Source: Cryptomeria japonica
Taxonomy: Eukaryota; Streptophyta; Pinopsida; Cupressales; Cupressaceae
Assembly (NCBI RefSeq): GCF_030272615.1
Contig: NC_081411.1
Location: 45,463,517 to 45,527,516, forward strand
DNA: 64,000 nucleotides
Reading direction: 5' to 3'
Shown: piece by piece, positions 59,601-64,000 of the stretch
Layout: each line of letters starts with the position of its first letter
Numbering within the stretch: the first letter of the stretch is position 1
Notes under the pieces: generated by a model
Databases searched by the model: none
The model's input: only the letters and a program-made list of their open reading frames with translations
Told to the model about the DNA's origin: nothing
Program-made: the position numbers and the translations under genes

Positions 59601-61319
59601 TAGGAAGTGGAGGCACTACTTGTTACCTAAGGATCTTGTTGTTTACATAGATAATCAAGCTTTAAGCTTTCTAAATTCACAAGATAAGTTGAGTCATAGG
59701 CATGTTAAATGGGTTGAGTATTTGCAGTCATATACTTTTTCTATTAAGCATAAGAAAGGACAGTGTAATAAAGTAACAGATGCTTTAAGTAGAAGGATAC
59801 TAATAGTGCAAGAAGTGCAAATTCAGAGTATTGGAGTGGATTACTTCAAGGATTTGTACCCCAATGATGAAGATTTCATAGCCATTTACTAGGTTTGTGA
59901 AGAATTTTAGAATAACTTTCATAGTGAATATGCTGACTTTACTTTGCAGAATGGTTTGTTGTTTAAAGGTCCACAGTTGTGTGTTCCCAAAGGATCGATG
60001 AGGGAAAATTTGATCCAATAAAAGCACAATGGATGTTTGAGTGGTCATTTTGGCCTTAATAAGACATTGGAGCTTGTTCAAAGGTTCTACTATTGGCCTA
60101 GAATGCAGAAGGAATGCAGAAGGATATCAGAAGGTATGTTGAGAAGTGTATGGTTTGTCAGAAAGCTAAAGGAATAGCTATTAATGCTAGTCTTTATCAG
60201 CCATTACCTATTCCTACAGGGCCATGGGAATGTATGAGTATGGATTTTGTGGTTGGATTACCCAAAACTAAGCTTGGTTGTGATAGCATTTTTGTTGTTG
60301 TTGACAGATTTAGTAAGATGGCACATTTTGTTCCTTGTAAAATTACTCATGATGCCAGTCACATTGTACACTTGTTTTTCAAAGAGGTTATAAGAATCCA
60401 TGGCTTTCCGGTTAGTATTGTTTCAGATAGAGATGTCAAATTCCTTAGACATTTTTGGAAAACTCTTTGGAAAAGATTGGGAACTAATTTGTCTTTTGGT
60501 TCAGCCTATCATCCCCAAATGGATGGTCAAACAGAGGTGGTGAATAAGACACTTGGAAACCTTTTAAGTTGTTTGACAAAATAATATCAACAGAGTTGGG
60601 ATTAGGTTCTTCACCAGGCAAAGTTTGCGTGCAATGACAGTGTCAACAGGTCTACTGGGAAGAGTCCTTTTGAGATAGTGTATGGTATGTACCCATGAGG
60701 TGTTATGGAGTTACGAGATCTTGGTAATCTATCGCACGACTATGGTCAAATTGATGATGTCACTTAATCTATGAAGTAGGTTCATGAACAAGTCAGGAGA
60801 GCTCTCCAAGATTCTTCACAAAAAGTTAAAGCCAAAGTTGATGCCAAACGGAGAGATGTGCAATTTTTAGTTGGAAATTCGATGATGGTACATTTGAACA
60901 AGGCTCAACTTCAGAAAGGGGTTCTCAGCAAGCTATAAATTAGGAGAATAGGCCCATGTAAAGATTTAGCCAAGTATGGCTCTAATGCCTATAAGAATTA
61001 TTTGCCATCTAATATTCCTTTGTCTCCCATTTTCAATGTCACAGATTTGGTTGTCTACAAGGGACAACTTCCCAAGGAGGATGTGCGAGTTTTAGAAGTT
61101 CAACAATCACTTCCCGACCTACCCTTACTTTCTTCTTCCATGCCTCAGGTTGAGAAAGTGTTGGATTCCCGTGTTCTCAAGAAAACTCAACACCAGGTCT
61201 ACATGGAACATTTGATCAAATGGATGCATAAACCTAATTCTGAGGTGACCTGGGTCCCTGAATCAGACTTTGTCAAGCTGGGAATTGATCTCTCCTTATT
61301 GTCACGCACAGTCACTTGA
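56655..61319 (+). pseudogene. gag-pol of gypsy element H
   Basis: Gag starts at 56655 or 56658 (MMSDAELVGEN), with a coiled-coil N-terminus and a capsid region to 57248. A 17-bp tandem duplication (57249-57282) then breaks the frame. The zinc knuckle (57698-57739) has a stop in place of its second residue. The protease reads DSRSTDN (~57968), so DSG is DSR. RT keeps YLDD at 59012-59023. RNase H covers 59440-59790. An 11-bp duplication at 60101-60122 breaks the frame at the integrase zinc-binding region. Integrase retains MDFVVGLP, SDRDVKF and QTEVVNK (60240-60540). The C-terminus (61195-61285, YMEHLIKWMH…VTWVPES) is chromodomain-like. It is co-orthologous in layout to G but more decayed. Confidence 0.85.
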
Positions 61320-61344
61320 CTTCTTTTTTTGGGGGGGATTATGT
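61320..61344 (+). promoter_or_regulatory. Polypurine tract of H
   Basis: TTTTTTTGGGGGGGATTATG lies between the pol stop and the LTR start at 61345. It is a pyrimidine-purine mixture with a central G7 run, not the AAAGGGGGAGA form of the copia elements. Confidence 0.6.
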
Positions 61345-63284
61345 TGTAGGAGCACCTAAGGGTTGGAATGCCCTTAACTAGTTTTGGCTTTTGAGACCCT
61401 CCAGTGGTCATGTACAGATATAAGGACTGTCTCCAGTCCATTTGAGTGGTTAGTTGTTGTTTTAGAATTTCTCTTATCGGCAAGACCTACCCCAATTGGA
61501 AAGCCTTACCCTGATGAGGTCATCTGCATTTGGAGTAGTTGTATTGGGTATTGACGAAAGTGGTTTCAAGCTACCCGGATGACCTAATGTGAAAGCATAG
61601 GCTCAGAGTATTGTTATCGAGTATTGGCGGGAGTATTTTCATGTTACCCTAATAACCCAATGGGAAAGCATTAGCTTGGAGCGTGTTCGCTGGATGAAGT
61701 ATCGGAGATCGGCGAGAGTAGTTTCACCCTACACCGATAAACCGATGAGACTACCTTCGCTTGCTAAGGTGTCATCGGGTATCAGAAGGATATATTTAGT
61801 GTTACATTGATGGAACCATTTTCTTGTGATCGGTTAACAAGTGAGTGAGTCCGGGAAGATTGAACGATTGTCTCTATACCGCTATGGAAAGATGAAAGAA
61901 GTTTATCTCCAACAAATTGGCGACCAAGGTGGGATCTGGCATGAGAGAATCTTAGGCAAGTTAACGAGTGAGAAAGTCCAGGAAGATCGGACGATTGTCC
62001 CTATATCACTACGACGAGATGCACAAAGTTTATTCCTCACGACTTGGTGACCATGGTTGGACCCACCAATAAATAAGAGTTTCATTCTGGGCGGTTAGTG
62101 AGGCCGTGCTAAGGTGGTAGGGTCGAGACCTCGAAGCCAATCAAAGGGTGCCACATGGCGGAGCGCAAAAAGAGAGATCGAGCAAGATCAGATGAGCGGG
62201 ATAGTTGTTTGGTTGTCTTGCCAATGACTCGATGGAAACACCCAGGGAGTGGAGGAAAGCATTGGCCATTAGATGAAGGGATTTCATGCTATCCTGATGC
62301 CTGATGGAAAAGTGCAAAGTGGTGTGTGTCACCATTAGACATTAGTAACTTGGTTCTAATGTTACACCGATAACCTGATCGAAAGTGCGGAGCGGAACCT
62401 GTGAGCCAGTTGCAATTAGAAACCATTGGTAACAAGATTTATCTCATTTATTAGGAGAAGTTCATAATGGAAGAGAAAATGTATAAAAAGACCCAGTGGG
62501 CATCTATAAGAGATCGATGGTTGAGACATTGATTGTTGATTGCCTTGGAGAAAATGATTGTTTATTTTTCTGAAATGCAATAGAGAATTCTATTTTCTGG
62601 TTTCCAATCAGAGTTTACTTTATGTTTGTGATTTGCAATAATGTGTTAAAAATATTTGAAGTTCTCGTATGTTGTTAATGTAAAGCTTATTTTCTCTGTT
62701 TTGTGAGTTGCTGGCTTGAACCCGTGCATAAGCTCAGAATCTGTAAATAAAATTTTCCTTTTCAGTTTTTGTTCTTTGTTTGCAATAAACACATGGATCT
62801 GACTTGAGACTCCACATGATCATTGGAGATTTTCAAGCCGAGCCAATTATGTATAGTAGGGTTTTATTGGTAAGAGTCCAAGAGATGGCATAAGCTATTC
62901 CTACAAACTGGCCCTAGACAAGCTTGGTGATAGTTCGACTAGGTGTCAGTAACTTGAAGGAGATAACTTGCAGGGGGAAGGAATTTGATGAGAACTTGAA
63001 GAAGATCCAGAAGGCTATATGCGTGGAACTTAGACATTGTGTAACTGAAAGGAGTGTATTTGGCAAATCAAACAGGATGGGTGGTTTTCCAAAGAGATAA
63101 CGTGTGTGTGTGTGTGTGTGTGTGTCCTACACCCGTGCAAGGATATAGTGAGCAAGCTTACTTTGTGAGCTTGAGGAAGTTGAGATAAGTAAACAAATGT
63201 TAGGGAAGCCCTTATAAGTCTAAAGGGATAGAAGCAACCATCAAAGAATCCTAATTGATGGTAAACTAGGTAGCCTCCCTATCA
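61345..63284 (+). repeat. 3' LTR of H
   Basis: Same modular outer half as the 5' LTR. TATA box GTATAAAAAG at 62481-62490. Polyadenylation-type signals near 62743 and 62783. (GT)12 at 63102-63125. A stretch of ~18 bp present at 56541-56562 in the 5' LTR is missing here. Confidence 0.88.
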
Positions 63285-64000
63285 CCCCACCACCATGGTC
63301 ATGAGAATTTATCTCAATCTTCTAATAATGGATCTTGTGCATCTATTTGATCTAGAAAGCATCTTTCTTGTGTGCTTAGAATTTGCAAGACTAGGTCTCC
63401 TTACCCTCCTAGCCTTGAAAATTCAGATCTTCCGTTTGCTTGTTTGTAATGTGGTGCCCCATATGATGTATTTCTTGATATGTTTTTGTGTTATATTAGG
63501 TTCTCTTTGGATGACACTTGTTACTCTATTACTCTATTAATTCAAGGTAATAAAAAGGCCAAATCCATTGTAACACTTCTGATTTTATATCTTAATTCTT
63601 TTATATGTTGTATTCATCTTATTTTGTACTTTTGTTCTTGTTTATAAATGTTCCTTTGTGTTGTCTACTTGTAGACAATGCTGCATTGAGATCTCCTTTT
63701 TGGTATCTTCCATGTTGACTCAAAAAGGCATTTGTTTGTTATCCTGTGTGCTCTTCCTCCACTATGTTCATAGTTCCACTACCTTTAATGGATGGGGTCA
63801 ATTAAATACAATTATTCTTGATATAAGTTATCTATCACAAGTGCATTATTGACCCCAAAGTTAATGTATCCCTTATGTTCTTTCTTCTATATGCTTTGTG
63901 TCCATTATCCTTTGATTTGCGTTTTCTGGTGGGGCATCTTCTTGTGGTAATGTGCTTGTATTTTGGATGCATGCTACCTTAAAGCTATTTCTCTCAATAA
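63285..64000. other. Host interval right of gypsy H
   Basis: About 700 bp with no supported gene. A 64-codon open stretch at 63658-63852 and an 81-codon one at 63295-63540 lack motifs and look like chance ORFs. Confidence 0.5.

Larger units (their letters stand above)
54619..63284 (+). mobile_element. Element H: chromodomain-type Ty3/gypsy element
   Basis: LTRs at 54619-56614 (1996 bp) and 61345-63284 (1940 bp) start TG(C/T)A(A/G)GAGCACC and end CCTCCCTATCA. The internal domain encodes a decayed gag-pol in gypsy order with a chromodomain-like C-terminus. The left flank is CATGG (54614-54618); CATGG also occurs on the right at 63294-63298, but nine bases beyond the LTR end, so the duplication is only a candidate. 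The LTRs differ at many sites, so the element is old. Confidence 0.85.

Noticed and set aside
1-64000. CRISPR arrays, rRNA operons, bacterial operons or tRNA genes
   Set aside because: No regularly spaced identical repeats, no rRNA blocks and no tRNA box pair recognised by eye. All repeats are LTRs, tandem duplications or microsatellites, and the sequence is eukaryotic.

Overview
This 64 kb window looks like a repeat-dense piece of a large plant nuclear genome. It is AT-rich, carries layered LTR retrotransposons, and has almost no host genes. Decayed tRNA-Met-primed Ty1/copia elements, chromodomain-bearing Ty3/gypsy elements and long non-coding LTRs suggest a gymnosperm or another very large plant genome. 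That is inference; nothing here fixes the species.

Layout. 1-4294: gene-free sequence, then a decayed minus-strand copia remnant (J). 4295-12661: element 1, a complete LTR element with perfect 5-bp target duplications (GTAAT), inserted in J's LTR; its own 5' LTR is split by a reversed solo LTR. 13117-22376: element 2, complete, with duplications AAGGG; its 3' LTR holds a small non-coding element 3 (19752-22212, duplications GTATT). 23022-43964: copia element D. Its 5' LTR is split by minus-strand copia C, whose own 5' LTR is split by minus-strand gypsy G (28710-36503). D's 3' LTR is split by a reversed 1.5-kb solo LTR F (duplications ATACT). 44074-45251: another solo-like LTR. 45252-54618: the least repeat-saturated part, with one candidate host gene (small secreted proline-rich protein, minus, 47610-47897), a ~600-bp tandem duplication, and faint copia and gypsy fragments. 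54619-63284: gypsy element H. 63285-64000: unannotated.

The most interesting content is elements 1 and 2. They are clearly related but have different LTRs. Both lack protease, integrase, reverse transcriptase and RNase H. Both instead encode the same two-protein architecture: a coiled-coil Gag-like protein with four zinc-knuckle positions, then a ~1000-codon second ORF of unknown function, conserved and colinear between them. They look like a non-autonomous LTR lineage with its own conserved cargo protein, presumably mobilised in trans by autonomous copia elements sharing the same primer site, polypurine tract and LTR-end signature.

Element 2's second ORF keeps one frame for 3.2 kb but has 20 in-frame stops, 14 of them TAG. 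This is the pattern expected when methylated CAG (CHG) sites mutate to TAG, so the protein was lost mainly by base substitution rather than by indels.
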